A DNA stretch of 64,000 nt from NCBI GenBank assembly GCA_020059605.1, contig JAGVBT010000039.1, positions 1 to 64,000 of the forward strand, written 5' to 3'. Source of the stretch: Deltaproteobacteria bacterium (GTDB lineage Bacteria; Desulfobacterota; BSN033; UBA1163). Of this stretch, positions 18,519-26,965 are shown piece after piece. The notes under the pieces are model-generated. The model was not told the origin of the DNA. It worked only from the letters and a program-made list of their open reading frames with translations, and ran no database searches. The position numbers and the translations under genes are program-made. Position 1 is the first letter of the stretch, and every line of letters starts with the position of its first letter.

Positions 18519-19127
18519 TTATCGGACTTTGGCGAGATGCCTTAAAATCTCTCCCATCAGGTGATTCCGGTTTTTGGCCCATTGTGTCATCAGTAACCGC
18601 ATCTTTTTCAAAAAAGTTTTTTCCGTAACCGGAACCAGGTTGATTCCGATGTTGAGCAGTCCTCCGGCCAGGGCGGCGTCCGCAAGAAAAGCAGCCACGC
18701 CCGCATCACTGACCGCGTTGGGGTTTCCCTTGATGATCAGAACCCTCGAATAATCCAGAAGAAGAAGGGCCTGCAGGCATACCAGCCGGGGAGTCCGGGT
18801 GGCCGCTCGATAGGCCTTTTGAATCTCTCTGGTTCGATGAATACTGTCCCTCTCCGTCTTTTTGGGAAGACGAAAGGCCCGGATCACACCATCAAAGGAT
18901 TTCGCGTCTTCATCAACGGCAAGCAGGAGCCTTTCCTGAAGGGCTAAAGCTCTCTTCCTGATCTTGCCCATTTCCTTTCCTTGCTTCCTATCCTTCTTTG
19001 CAGAGAGACCAGCCACCATGGCAATGAGAGCGGCGGACAGCGCCCCTGCCAAGGCAGAGGCGCTTCCGCCTCCGGGGGTCGGTCGGTCGGATGCCACTTT
19101 GTCTAAGAATCGTTTTATTTCCATCAT
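18519..19127 (-). CDS. fchA: Formimidotetrahydrofolate cyclodeaminase
   Basis: DRPTPGGGSASALAGALSAALIAMVAGLSAKK...GNPNAVSDAGVAAFLADAAL. Confidence 0.88.
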   Translation of the reverse strand: MMEIKRFLDKVASDRPTPGGGSASALAGALSAALIAMVAGLSAKKDRKQGKEMGKIRKRALALQERLLLAVDEDAKSFDGVIRAFRLPKKTERDSIHRTREIQKAYRAATRTPRLVCLQALLLLDYSRVLIIKGNPNAVSDAGVAAFLADAALAGGLLNIGINLVPVTEKTFLKKMRLLMTQWAKNRNHLMGEILRHLAKVR

Positions 19128-19185
19128 CCCTCCTATTCACCCCCACCTCTGCCTGCCGGCAGGCAGGCCCTCCCTCCCCCGTCAA

Positions 19186-19317
19186 GAGACTGTGTCGCAA
19201 GTCCGTTCATGGTTCGACAGGCTCACCACGAACGGAAAAAGGCACACTTAAAATCAATTAATTCGCCGTTCGCCCTGAGCATGTCGAAGGGTGAACGGCG
19301 AATTACGACACAGTCTC
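19186..19317. mobile_element. REPIN/MITE-like element with perfect 12-bp TIRs and two internal hairpins
   Basis: GAGACTGTGTCG (19186-19197) and CGACACAGTCTC (19306-19317); internal CCGTTC(A)TGGT..ACCA(C)GAACGG and TTCGCCGTTC..GAACGGCGAA hairpins. Confidence 0.8.
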
Positions 19318-19344
19318 CAAAGGGGGAGAAGAAACACAGGGGGC

Positions 19345-20241
19345 TTATTCGAAATCTAAAATCCGTTGCTCGATCACCTGGTTTATTGAAAATTCCGGGT
19401 ACTTTAAAAAATGCCGGACCAAACCTTCGAGAACCTTCAGGGGAATCATTCCAACGATCTCGGATCCTTCGATCTCAATGCCTTTCCCCGCAGCCTCTTT
19501 CCTGATGAACTCATAGACCTTGGGGATATTAGTTACCCGGTAATTGGTCAGGTTCATCGAGACCTGAACCATTCCCTTCTCCTTTAACGCCACCCCCATG
19601 GCCCTCACCCGGGGGAATCCCCCGTCTTTAAACCTCACCTTTTTTGCGATCTCCTTTGCCATTGCGAGATCTTCACTCTTCAGGTTGACATTGTATGCCA
19701 CCAGGGGGAACCGGGCTCCCACGACCGTTGCTCCGGACTTGGGATTAAAAAGGTCAGGACCCTCATCCGGTTTCCAGAAGGGGTCCTTCATCTTTTCAAC
19801 AAGCCCCTCATACTCCCCTCTTCGAATCGCCGGGAGTTCCTTTCTCTCCGCCCGGAGAGCCGCGTCTTCATAAAAAAAGACAGGGATTCCCCGCCCCCCC
19901 AACTCCTTTCCGAATCCCCGCGCCATGTCAACCGCCTCTTCCACCTCAACCCCGTGAACCGGAACGAATGGGACCACATCCACTGCCCCCAAACGGGGAT
20001 GCCCTCCCCTGTGCTGGCTCATGTCGATAAGGTCAATCGCCTGATGTGCCAGGGAAAGGGCTGCTTCTTTCACCGCCTCCGGATCGCCGACAAAGGTAAA
20101 GACACTCCGGTGATGGTCCCAATCCGATGAGATGTCGAGGAGCTGGACCCCTTTGTGCTTTCGAATTGCTTCGGCCATCAAAGCGATCTTATCCGCATCT
20201 CTTCCCTCGCTGATATTGGGAACACATTCAAGAAGTCTCAT
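19345..20241 (-). CDS. ftcD: Glutamate formimidoyltransferase
   Basis: MRLLECVPNISEGRD..; SQHRGGHPRLGAVDVVPFVP; start revised from 20310 because the first 23 residues are repeat-derived. Confidence 0.9.
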   Translation of the reverse strand: MRLLECVPNISEGRDADKIALMAEAIRKHKGVQLLDISSDWDHHRSVFTFVGDPEAVKEAALSLAHQAIDLIDMSQHRGGHPRLGAVDVVPFVPVHGVEVEEAVDMARGFGKELGGRGIPVFFYEDAALRAERKELPAIRRGEYEGLVEKMKDPFWKPDEGPDLFNPKSGATVVGARFPLVAYNVNLKSEDLAMAKEIAKKVRFKDGGFPRVRAMGVALKEKGMVQVSMNLTNYRVTNIPKVYEFIRKEAAGKGIEIEGSEIVGMIPLKVLEGLVRHFLKYPEFSINQVIEQRILDFE

Positions 20242-20249
20242 CGAATTCA

Positions 20250-20330
20250 ATCCATTAAATCCGAAATCCGAATATCGAAATCCGAAACAATTTCGAAATC
20301 CAAATCTCAAAATTTAAAACTGTCCTCTCC
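20250..20330. repeat. Quasi-repetitive intergenic sequence (ATCCGAAATCCGAATATCGAAATCCGAAAC... family)
   Basis: Reiterated ATCCGAA/TCGAAAT words upstream of ftcD. Confidence 0.6.
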
Positions 20331-20395
20331 TGTTTTTTTTACTTTTATTTTGAGCATTCGTGCTTGTTTCGAGTTTCGTATTTTGTGCTTCGAAA

Positions 20396-21670
20396 TTAGG
20401 GCACTGAGTCGGTATAAAGCTTAGGTCCCTTGTGGACTATCTTCCCTTCCTTAATTACGGTCTTCACATGATCCACGCCGAAATGGTAGGGAAAATATTT
20501 ATAATTAGGAATATCGAGAACCAGGACATCCGCCTTCTTTCCCGTATCGAGGCTTCCGATCTCCTCTCCCCGTCCCATGGATTTAGCGGCGTGGATGGTC
20601 GTCGCCTGGACGACCTCCTGGGGGGTCATTCTATAGAAGAGGCAACCCATGGTCATCATCAGGGGAAGGGACTCGGTCATCGAGGAACCCGGATTCAAAT
20701 CGGTGGAAAGGGAAACCGACACCCCTCTCTCGATCATCTCTCGTGCCGGCGGATATATCCCCATTGATAAAAAGAAACTTGCCCCAGGGAGCAGGACCGC
20801 GGTGACCCCCTTCTCCGCCATCCGCTCCATCCCCTTCTGGCTCACATATTCGAGATGATCGGCGGAATAAGCCCCGAGCTCGGCCGCCAGTTCCGCTCCA
20901 CCGCCCGGGCTGAGCTGATCTGCGTGGATTTTTGGCTTGAGGCCGTGACGTTTTCCCGTCTCGAGAATCTCCCTCGACTCTTCGATGCTGAAGGCCTTCT
21001 CCTCGCAGAAAACATCGCAAAACTCCGCTAGCCCTTCCCGGGCCGCCTCCGGAATCATCTCCTGAACGAGAAGGTTGATATATTTGCTTCGCTCATCCTT
21101 AAACTCCTTTGGAATGGCATGGGCCCCCAGGAAGGTCGGGACGATGTCCACGGGATGATCTTTCTGCAATGCCTTCATCACCCGGAGAATCTTTAATTCA
21201 TCCTCAAGCGAAAGCCCGTAACCGCTTTTGGCCTCAATGGTCGTCACTCCCGTAGAGAGCAGGCGGTTGAGCCTCTTCTTGCCCAGAGAGAAAAGCTCGG
21301 CGAAAGAGGCCTTTCTCGTCGCCTCGACCGTTGAGAGAATTCCGCCCCCTCTCCCGGCGATTTCCAGATAGGAAAGGCCTTGAACCCTCTGTTCGAATTC
21401 ATTCTCTCTTGACCCGGCAAAGATGAGATGGGTATGCGAATCGATGAGTCCGGGCATCACCACCTTCCCTTTCGCATCGATCTCCCGCCCTTCCGGGCAC
21501 AAAACAAAATCTCCCGGCAATTGATCCGTTCTTCCGATCCAGAAGATTCTGCCCTCCCGAACGGCAATGGCGCCGTTGGGTATGATCCCCAATCCTGATG
21601 CATCCTTGAAGGAAGAAGAAAGGGTGAGAAGCTCTTTTGCATTTCTGATGAGAAGATCGATCTTAGTCAT
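20396..21670 (-). CDS. hutI: Imidazolonepropionase
   Basis: VMPGLIDSHTHLIFAGSRENEFEQR, TTIEAKSGYGL, ADHLEYVS, LSTDLNPGSS; start revised to MTKIDLL. Confidence 0.93.
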   Translation of the reverse strand: MTKIDLLIRNAKELLTLSSSFKDASGLGIIPNGAIAVREGRIFWIGRTDQLPGDFVLCPEGREIDAKGKVVMPGLIDSHTHLIFAGSRENEFEQRVQGLSYLEIAGRGGGILSTVEATRKASFAELFSLGKKRLNRLLSTGVTTIEAKSGYGLSLEDELKILRVMKALQKDHPVDIVPTFLGAHAIPKEFKDERSKYINLLVQEMIPEAAREGLAEFCDVFCEEKAFSIEESREILETGKRHGLKPKIHADQLSPGGGAELAAELGAYSADHLEYVSQKGMERMAEKGVTAVLLPGASFFLSMGIYPPAREMIERGVSVSLSTDLNPGSSMTESLPLMMTMGCLFYRMTPQEVVQATTIHAAKSMGRGEEIGSLDTGKKADVLVLDIPNYKYFPYHFGVDHVKTVIKEGKIVHKGPKLYTDSVP

Positions 21671-21694
21671 TTGAATAATTTTCAAATGGAAATT

Positions 21695-21777
21695 CCAATA
21701 ACCAAATTCCAAGCTCCATATAAATTCCAGTGACCGAATAATCAAATTGGTTTTTTAAATTGGAATTTGGATATTGG
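21695..21777. repeat. Inverted repeat CCAATAACCAAATTCCAA / TTGGAATTTGGATATTGG in the hisC-hutI spacer
   Basis: 17/18 complementary arms 21695-21712 and 21760-21777. Confidence 0.7.
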
Positions 21778-21827
21778 TTATTATTTGATTATTGGTGCTT
21801 GGATCTTGGTTATTATGAATCCCCTCT

Positions 21828-22919
21828 TTATAGTATCTTCTTCAACGCCTTAATGAATCTTCGATTATCTTCCATTCTCCCGATGGTGATTCTGCCACAG
21901 GTGAGATAGCCCCATGTCTTTCCGGGGCGGATGATGATTCCCTCTCTCAGGAGACCTTCAAAGACTTCTTCGATGTCTTTCCCGAAATCGATAAAAACGA
22001 AATTGGCCTCGCTCGGAACATAGCGAACTCCCATCCTGTCCAGTTCCTTATAAAGATACCTTCTTCCTTCGTAAACCAGTTGAATCGATTTAACGATATG
22101 TTCCGTGTCGCCCAGCGCAGCGACCGCGGCCGCCTGGGCCAGCCGGTGAACGGGGAAAGGGTCCCTCACCTGGTAGAGGCAACGGATGAGATCTTCCCTC
22201 CCGATCGCATAGCCGACTCTCAGGCCGGCCAGTCCATAAACCTTTGAAAAGGTCCGGAGTGCGATTACCTGCTTTCCGTTCTTCACATAATCCAAGCCGC
22301 TGGGATAGAAAGGCGCTTCCACAAAATCTCCGTAGGCTTCATCCAGGATGACGATGACCCGTCCGGGCAACCCGGCGAGAAACCGGTTGAGGGAGGGTTC
22401 GAAGACGATGGTTCCGGTAGGATTATTCGGGTTGCAGACGAAGATGAGTTTTGTCCTTCGGGTCACCCGGTTGAGCATGCCATCGAGATCATGGGTGAAA
22501 TCCCGCAATCTTACCCGCACGGGTTTTCCTCCCATGATTCGGGTGACATTGGTATAAACGGGAAAAGTGGGATCCGCCATGATCACTTCATCCCCTTCAT
22601 CCACAAAGGCGTTGGCAATCATGAGGATGAGATTATCGGCCCCGTTCGAAACGACGATGTTTTCCTCGGCCAGGGATAGGACCTTCGCCAGGGCCTTCCT
22701 TAACACCGGACTGGTCCCTTCCGGATAGAAGTGGATGTTCGAAAGTTCTTTCCGGATGGCTTCCAGGGCCTGGGGGGAAGGGCCAAGGAGGTTTTCATTC
22801 GATGCCAGCTTGACCCATCTCTTGGCCCCGTATTGTTTCTGAACCTCTTCGATCGATCTCCCGGGAATGTAAGAAGCGATTTTTAAAATCCCTTTTCTCG
22901 CCAATTTTTCAATCTTCAT
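21828..22919 (-). CDS. hisC: Histidinol-phosphate aminotransferase-like PLP enzyme
   Basis: KLASNENLLGPSP, NPNNPTGT, RTFSKVYGLAGLRVGY. Confidence 0.88.
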   Translation of the reverse strand: MKIEKLARKGILKIASYIPGRSIEEVQKQYGAKRWVKLASNENLLGPSPQALEAIRKELSNIHFYPEGTSPVLRKALAKVLSLAEENIVVSNGADNLILMIANAFVDEGDEVIMADPTFPVYTNVTRIMGGKPVRVRLRDFTHDLDGMLNRVTRRTKLIFVCNPNNPTGTIVFEPSLNRFLAGLPGRVIVILDEAYGDFVEAPFYPSGLDYVKNGKQVIALRTFSKVYGLAGLRVGYAIGREDLIRCLYQVRDPFPVHRLAQAAAVAALGDTEHIVKSIQLVYEGRRYLYKELDRMGVRYVPSEANFVFIDFGKDIEEVFEGLLREGIIIRPGKTWGYLTCGRITIGRMEDNRRFIKALKKIL

Positions 22920-24311
22920 TCAAATCACCTCAAGTCCAATCTCTCTCCATTCCTTTTTTCTCTTTTCGAATAAACTTTCATATTCATCCGTGGGACGAAT
23001 TTGATCCATCCGGTAGCATTCGTGAAACAATTTTCCGATGGGAGCCTCCGGAATATTTTTTTCGTAGCCTTCGATTAACTTCAAGGCAATCCGATTCGCT
23101 TCCTGTCGGCTAAGTCCCATCTTCGTCACCCAGTGCCCCACCTCAGCGTGGATCCGGGGTTCCATGCCGCTGCACCTCATTGGATGACGATTCTTTGCGA
23201 CCGCGGATGGATTGAGGTGCCACCCGGAGACGGTTGAGGTCAGAGAGTGAGCGCAGAGTTCATCGATGACCATCTCCGTGCATGGCCCCGACGCCATAAA
23301 GGCATTCGAGACAATCATGAGATGGGTATTCCTTGCCAAGGCCTGCCCGACCATGGAGATTAGCCAGAGCATCTCTCTCGTCGTGTTGCAAACGTAGTGG
23401 ATGTGAATTGGAAATGAATTGTGCCTCTCGGCAGAAAAACCAAGAAGGCCAAGAAAATGGTGTGCGACCAGGGCAATGGCTGTTCCCTCAGGACCGCCTG
23501 CATAACCTCCCATCAGGGGGCCATAAAGGGCTCCCAGGATGTAGGGAGATTGGCGAAGGAAAGCAACCTTTTTCAGGCGTTCGAAGTCCACTTTCATCTC
23601 CGCAATGGCTGCGACAAGCAACCCATCTCCCGGAAAGGCGCCGAACTTTTCCTGCGCCGAGGCAATGGTCGCATCCGTTTTTTCACCGGTGGATTGAAAG
23701 TTATGGATTCCGATATGGGGCCGTCCCGCCTGCCTTGCTGCTTCCCTCAACATCTGCGTATTCCAGATAGCGGCCTCCACTTCTACCGGAGATCCGGAGG
23801 TCACGGGAATCCCCTGATAACTGGTAATTAACGGGCCGGAAAAAGTGTCCGCAAGCGGCTCCTGTGCATAGCTTCGTGCGATCGGAAGAAACATTTCCTC
23901 GGGGACAGGGGTCCCCACGGCCGAGAAGAAACAGACAGGGTCTCTTGGGTCTTCCACCTTTCTTGGATAAACCGAAACGATCTCTTTTTCTCTGCCGTAG
24001 CGGACCTCCTGGGGAGCATGTTCCAATGCCCATGTGAGCTCCTCTTTTGAAAAGAGCATGACCCTCTGGGTATCCGTGCAATACACTCCCAAATCCAAAA
24101 AGAGATCAACCGCCGCCTGATACACTCGGTCTGCGAGGCCATCGTCTGATGGAATCACCGATTCAGGATGATAGCGGATCTCGTATTGTCTCATCAGGGC
24201 GGACACCTTTTTCCCCAATTTTTTATCGAAATCCGCCTCCTTCATCCCTTCTCCGGACTCCGCTCTTCTGATCACTTCCAAGAAATCGAAGAATGTCCCA
24301 TGATCTTTCAT
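22920..24311 (-). CDS. Pyrrolysine-less homologue of monomethylamine methyltransferase (MtmB family)
   Basis: LGVYCTDTQRV, GGYAGGPEGTAI, AGPCTEM-like SGPCTEMVIDELCAHSLTSTVSGW, GMEPRIHAEV, LIEGYEKNIPEAPIGKLFHECY, IRPTDEY match the MtmB framework over the full length; no in-frame UAG; residue 203 is His. Confidence 0.82.
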   Translation of the reverse strand: MKDHGTFFDFLEVIRRAESGEGMKEADFDKKLGKKVSALMRQYEIRYHPESVIPSDDGLADRVYQAAVDLFLDLGVYCTDTQRVMLFSKEELTWALEHAPQEVRYGREKEIVSVYPRKVEDPRDPVCFFSAVGTPVPEEMFLPIARSYAQEPLADTFSGPLITSYQGIPVTSGSPVEVEAAIWNTQMLREAARQAGRPHIGIHNFQSTGEKTDATIASAQEKFGAFPGDGLLVAAIAEMKVDFERLKKVAFLRQSPYILGALYGPLMGGYAGGPEGTAIALVAHHFLGLLGFSAERHNSFPIHIHYVCNTTREMLWLISMVGQALARNTHLMIVSNAFMASGPCTEMVIDELCAHSLTSTVSGWHLNPSAVAKNRHPMRCSGMEPRIHAEVGHWVTKMGLSRQEANRIALKLIEGYEKNIPEAPIGKLFHECYRMDQIRPTDEYESLFEKRKKEWREIGLEVI

Positions 24312-24973
24312 GCTTCTTCTCCCTTCTCCTCAACTTGAAGACCCGCGAGTCTTTTAGCCACCCTGACAGCCTCCATCGCTGAGGCTCCATAACCGTCTGC
24401 CCCGATCTTTTTCGCCCATTCGGGGAGCACGGGAGCCCCTCCCAACATAATGTTGACGTTTGCCCTTAATCCGCTTTCCCGAAGGGCCTCGATCAATTTC
24501 GGCATATGGACCATCGTGGTCGTCATCAAAGCAGAAACGCCTACGATGTCCGGATGGAGTTCTTTCACTTTTTCAATGAAATTGAGAACAGGCACGTCTC
24601 TTCCAAGGTCATAGACTTTAAACCCATTGCTCTCGAGCATGATCTTGACAATATTTTTGCCGATATCGTGGACATCGCCCTGGATGGTTCCCAACAACAC
24701 AGTTTTTTTAGGCAGGTCTTCTTCCTGGCCGAGGAGATGTTGACGAAAGACCTCGACCCCTGCTGTCATGGCATCCGCAGAGATAATGACCTGTGGTAAA
24801 TAAATCTCCAACGTGTCAAAAAGCCTCCCGATCTCTTTCATCCCCTCAGCAAACCCCTTCTCAATGGCCTCCGTGGGGGGGACTCCCTTGGTTAAGGCCT
24901 CTTTCGCCAGGGAGACCGTTCGCTCCTCGTCCCCCTCGATCACCGCTTCCGCCATCGCTTTGAACAGGTCCAT
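24308..24973 (-). CDS. Corrinoid (B12-binding) methyltransferase protein, MtmC/MtbC/MttC-like
   Basis: GTIQGDVHDIGKNIVKIMLESNGF B12-binding motif; ATGA overlap with the downstream methyltransferase. Confidence 0.92.
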   Translation of the reverse strand: MDLFKAMAEAVIEGDEERTVSLAKEALTKGVPPTEAIEKGFAEGMKEIGRLFDTLEIYLPQVIISADAMTAGVEVFRQHLLGQEEDLPKKTVLLGTIQGDVHDIGKNIVKIMLESNGFKVYDLGRDVPVLNFIEKVKELHPDIVGVSALMTTTMVHMPKLIEALRESGLRANVNIMLGGAPVLPEWAKKIGADGYGASAMEAVRVAKRLAGLQVEEKGEEA

Positions 24974-25354
24974 GAAATCTTCCTTCCTCCGTCGCCGTCG
25001 CTCAACCTTGAGTTTTCCTTGCCAATTTAAATGGAAAATGGAAAAAATTCAAGGCAGTTCCCGACCCTTCTCCTGAAATGAAAGAGAATTTTGAAAAAGT
25101 TTAACAATCTCAGAAATTCTGCTTCATCCCTTTTTTTAATCTGTGTCACCGGGAGAACGTCTGGTTTTTTTCAAGAATTCTCTTAAAAAGGATTGACAAA
25201 ACGGAGAGAACATAATAAACGATAATGTGGTCAACCCCGTTAGGAAGCCTTCTGCTCTTGAACGGGGTAAACGGAGGATGAAGGGAGGGATGCCACTTCT
25301 TCTGATGAAACGGTGGGTTAACAGAAATCAATTTTCGAAAAGGAGGAGGTACAT

Positions 25355-26404
25355 ATGCCAAAGGGGAAGTTAATGACTAAAATCAGTATCTTTGTATTGG
25401 GGGTGTTCACGTTCATCGGATTATTGGGATCTCCATCATGGGCTTCCACCATCACCATCAAATTCGCCCATGGCATGCCCCCGGATGAGGAGGAAGCGCT
25501 TCATCGAGGCGTCGTTGTTTTCAAGAAGATGGTCGAGCAGAGGACGGCTGGAAGAGTCAAAGTGGACATCTATCCTGCCAATCAGCTGGGAAAAGAAAGG
25601 GAGCAGTTTGAAGGCGTCAAATTGGGGACGATAGAAATGTGCATGATCGCTGAGGGCCCCATGGCCGGATTCTTCCCTGAAATCATGGTGGTTGGAATTC
25701 CTTATCTTTATGCAAACGAAATTACCGCTTGGAGATCCCTGGACGGCTCTTTTGGAAAAGCCCTCTTCGAGGAGATGAGGAAAAAAACAGGGGTAAGGGC
25801 CCTGGGTATCGGAGAAAACGGGTTCAGAAATTTCACCAATCGTGCCAGACCCATCAAATCCCCGGATGATATGAGAGGTTTGAAGATCAGGACCATGGAG
25901 AATCCTGCTCACATGGCCATGGTGAGGGCGTTAGGAGCGAGCCCCACCCCCATCGCCTGGGGAGAAGTCTACATGGCACTTCAGCAGGGAGTGGTAGATG
26001 GGCAGGAGAATCCCGTCTCAGTCATTGAGGTTGCAAAATTTAATGAGGTCCAGAAATATCTGACCCTGGATGGCCATGTTTATAGCATCCTCCCCATCCT
26101 CATCAACGATAAATTCTTTATGTCCCTCCCTCCGGACATTCAGAAAATCATTTTGGATGTCGCAAAGACGGCCACAACGGTGCAGAGAGGGCAAAATGTC
26201 AAGAAGGTCTATGATGGGGTGAAGAGCCTTCAAGATAAGGGGATGGAGGTTTACTCCCCTAACGAAAAAGAGCTCCAGATGTTCAGAGATAGATCTCAAA
26301 AACCAGTGCTCGAATTTCTGGATAAAACATTTACAGAAAAGAAGATTGATAAGAAATGGATCGAAATGGCCCGCCAATCGGCGACGGCTTCGGAAAAGGA
26401 TTAA
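25355..26404 (+). CDS. dctP: TRAP transporter substrate-binding protein
   Basis: KFAHGMPPDEEEALHRGVVVFKKMVEQRTAGRVKVDIYPANQLG; RBS GGAGGAGG. Confidence 0.92.
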   Translation: MPKGKLMTKISIFVLGVFTFIGLLGSPSWASTITIKFAHGMPPDEEEALHRGVVVFKKMVEQRTAGRVKVDIYPANQLGKEREQFEGVKLGTIEMCMIAEGPMAGFFPEIMVVGIPYLYANEITAWRSLDGSFGKALFEEMRKKTGVRALGIGENGFRNFTNRARPIKSPDDMRGLKIRTMENPAHMAMVRALGASPTPIAWGEVYMALQQGVVDGQENPVSVIEVAKFNEVQKYLTLDGHVYSILPILINDKFFMSLPPDIQKIILDVAKTATTVQRGQNVKKVYDGVKSLQDKGMEVYSPNEKELQMFRDRSQKPVLEFLDKTFTEKKIDKKWIEMARQSATASEKD

Positions 26405-26411
26405 GTATTTG

Positions 26412-26457
26412 AAAATCCCCCATGTCCCCTTTGGAAAGGGGATATGGGGGATTTTTT
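26412..26457 (+). terminator. Strong hairpin plus T-run between dctP and dctQ (terminator or attenuator)
   Basis: AAAATCCCCCATGTCCCC/GGGGATATGGGGGATTTT 18-bp stem (one G-T wobble), 8-nt loop, then TT. Confidence 0.75.
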
Positions 26458-26472
26458 AGGAGAGACAGTGAC

Positions 26473-26955
26473 GTGAAGGGCCTTAAGCAATTCTCTGCAA
26501 AAGTGAGCCGCATGGCTGAGAAGCTTGTCCAGGCTGCCCTCGTTGCAATGGTCGCCGTGATGACGGTCACTATCATCCTGCAGGTCTTTATGCGATATCT
26601 TTTTCTCTACTCTTTGTCCTGGTCGGAAGAGGTAGCACGATACCTGATGATCTGGGTTGCTTTTTTAGGGGCCAGTCTTGCTTTAAAATATGGGTTTCAT
26701 ATCGGCGTCGAATTTGTGATCACAAGGATTCCGGAGAAGACAAGGGCTCGGGTCAATCTGGTGGCTAAACTCTCCATCCTTGTTTTTTTAATCTTTTTCA
26801 CCGTCGGAGGCTTCCAGGTTGCTTGGGCCGTACGGGACCAGGATTCCCCCGCCCTTCTCTTCTCGATGGGTTATGCCTACCTGTCCGCCCCGGTCGGAGG
26901 GGTCTTCATGGTGATCCAATTGTTAAACTCTTTGGTGGAAGACTGGGTAAAATAA
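26473..26955 (+). CDS. dctQ: TRAP transporter small permease
   Basis: 4-TM protein, SWSEEVARYLMIWVAFLGASLALKYGFHIGVE; start revised to GTG 26473 after AGGAGAG. Confidence 0.9.
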   Translation: MKGLKQFSAKVSRMAEKLVQAALVAMVAVMTVTIILQVFMRYLFLYSLSWSEEVARYLMIWVAFLGASLALKYGFHIGVEFVITRIPEKTRARVNLVAKLSILVFLIFFTVGGFQVAWAVRDQDSPALLFSMGYAYLSAPVGGVFMVIQLLNSLVEDWVK

Positions 26956-26965
26956 GGTAAAGGCT

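Noticed and set aside
20242-20310. Extra 23 residues at the FtcD N-terminus (MRFGFRNCFGFRYSDFGFNGLNS)
   Set aside because: Translation of an intergenic quasi-repeat; FtcD proteins begin near MRLLECVPNISEGR
21671-21745. Extra 25 residues at the HutI N-terminus (MIIRSLEFIWSLEFGYWNF...)
   Set aside because: Repeat-derived; not homologous to imidazolonepropionase
22920-24311. Considered a pyrrolysine-containing MtmB/MttB with readthrough of UAG
   Set aside because: The ORF is continuous with a sense His codon at the Pyl-equivalent position, and no in-frame TAG is present
26422-26472. MSPLERGYGGFF... N-terminus of dctQ
   Set aside because: Comes from the hairpin 26412-26457; GTG 26473 with AGGAGAG is preferred
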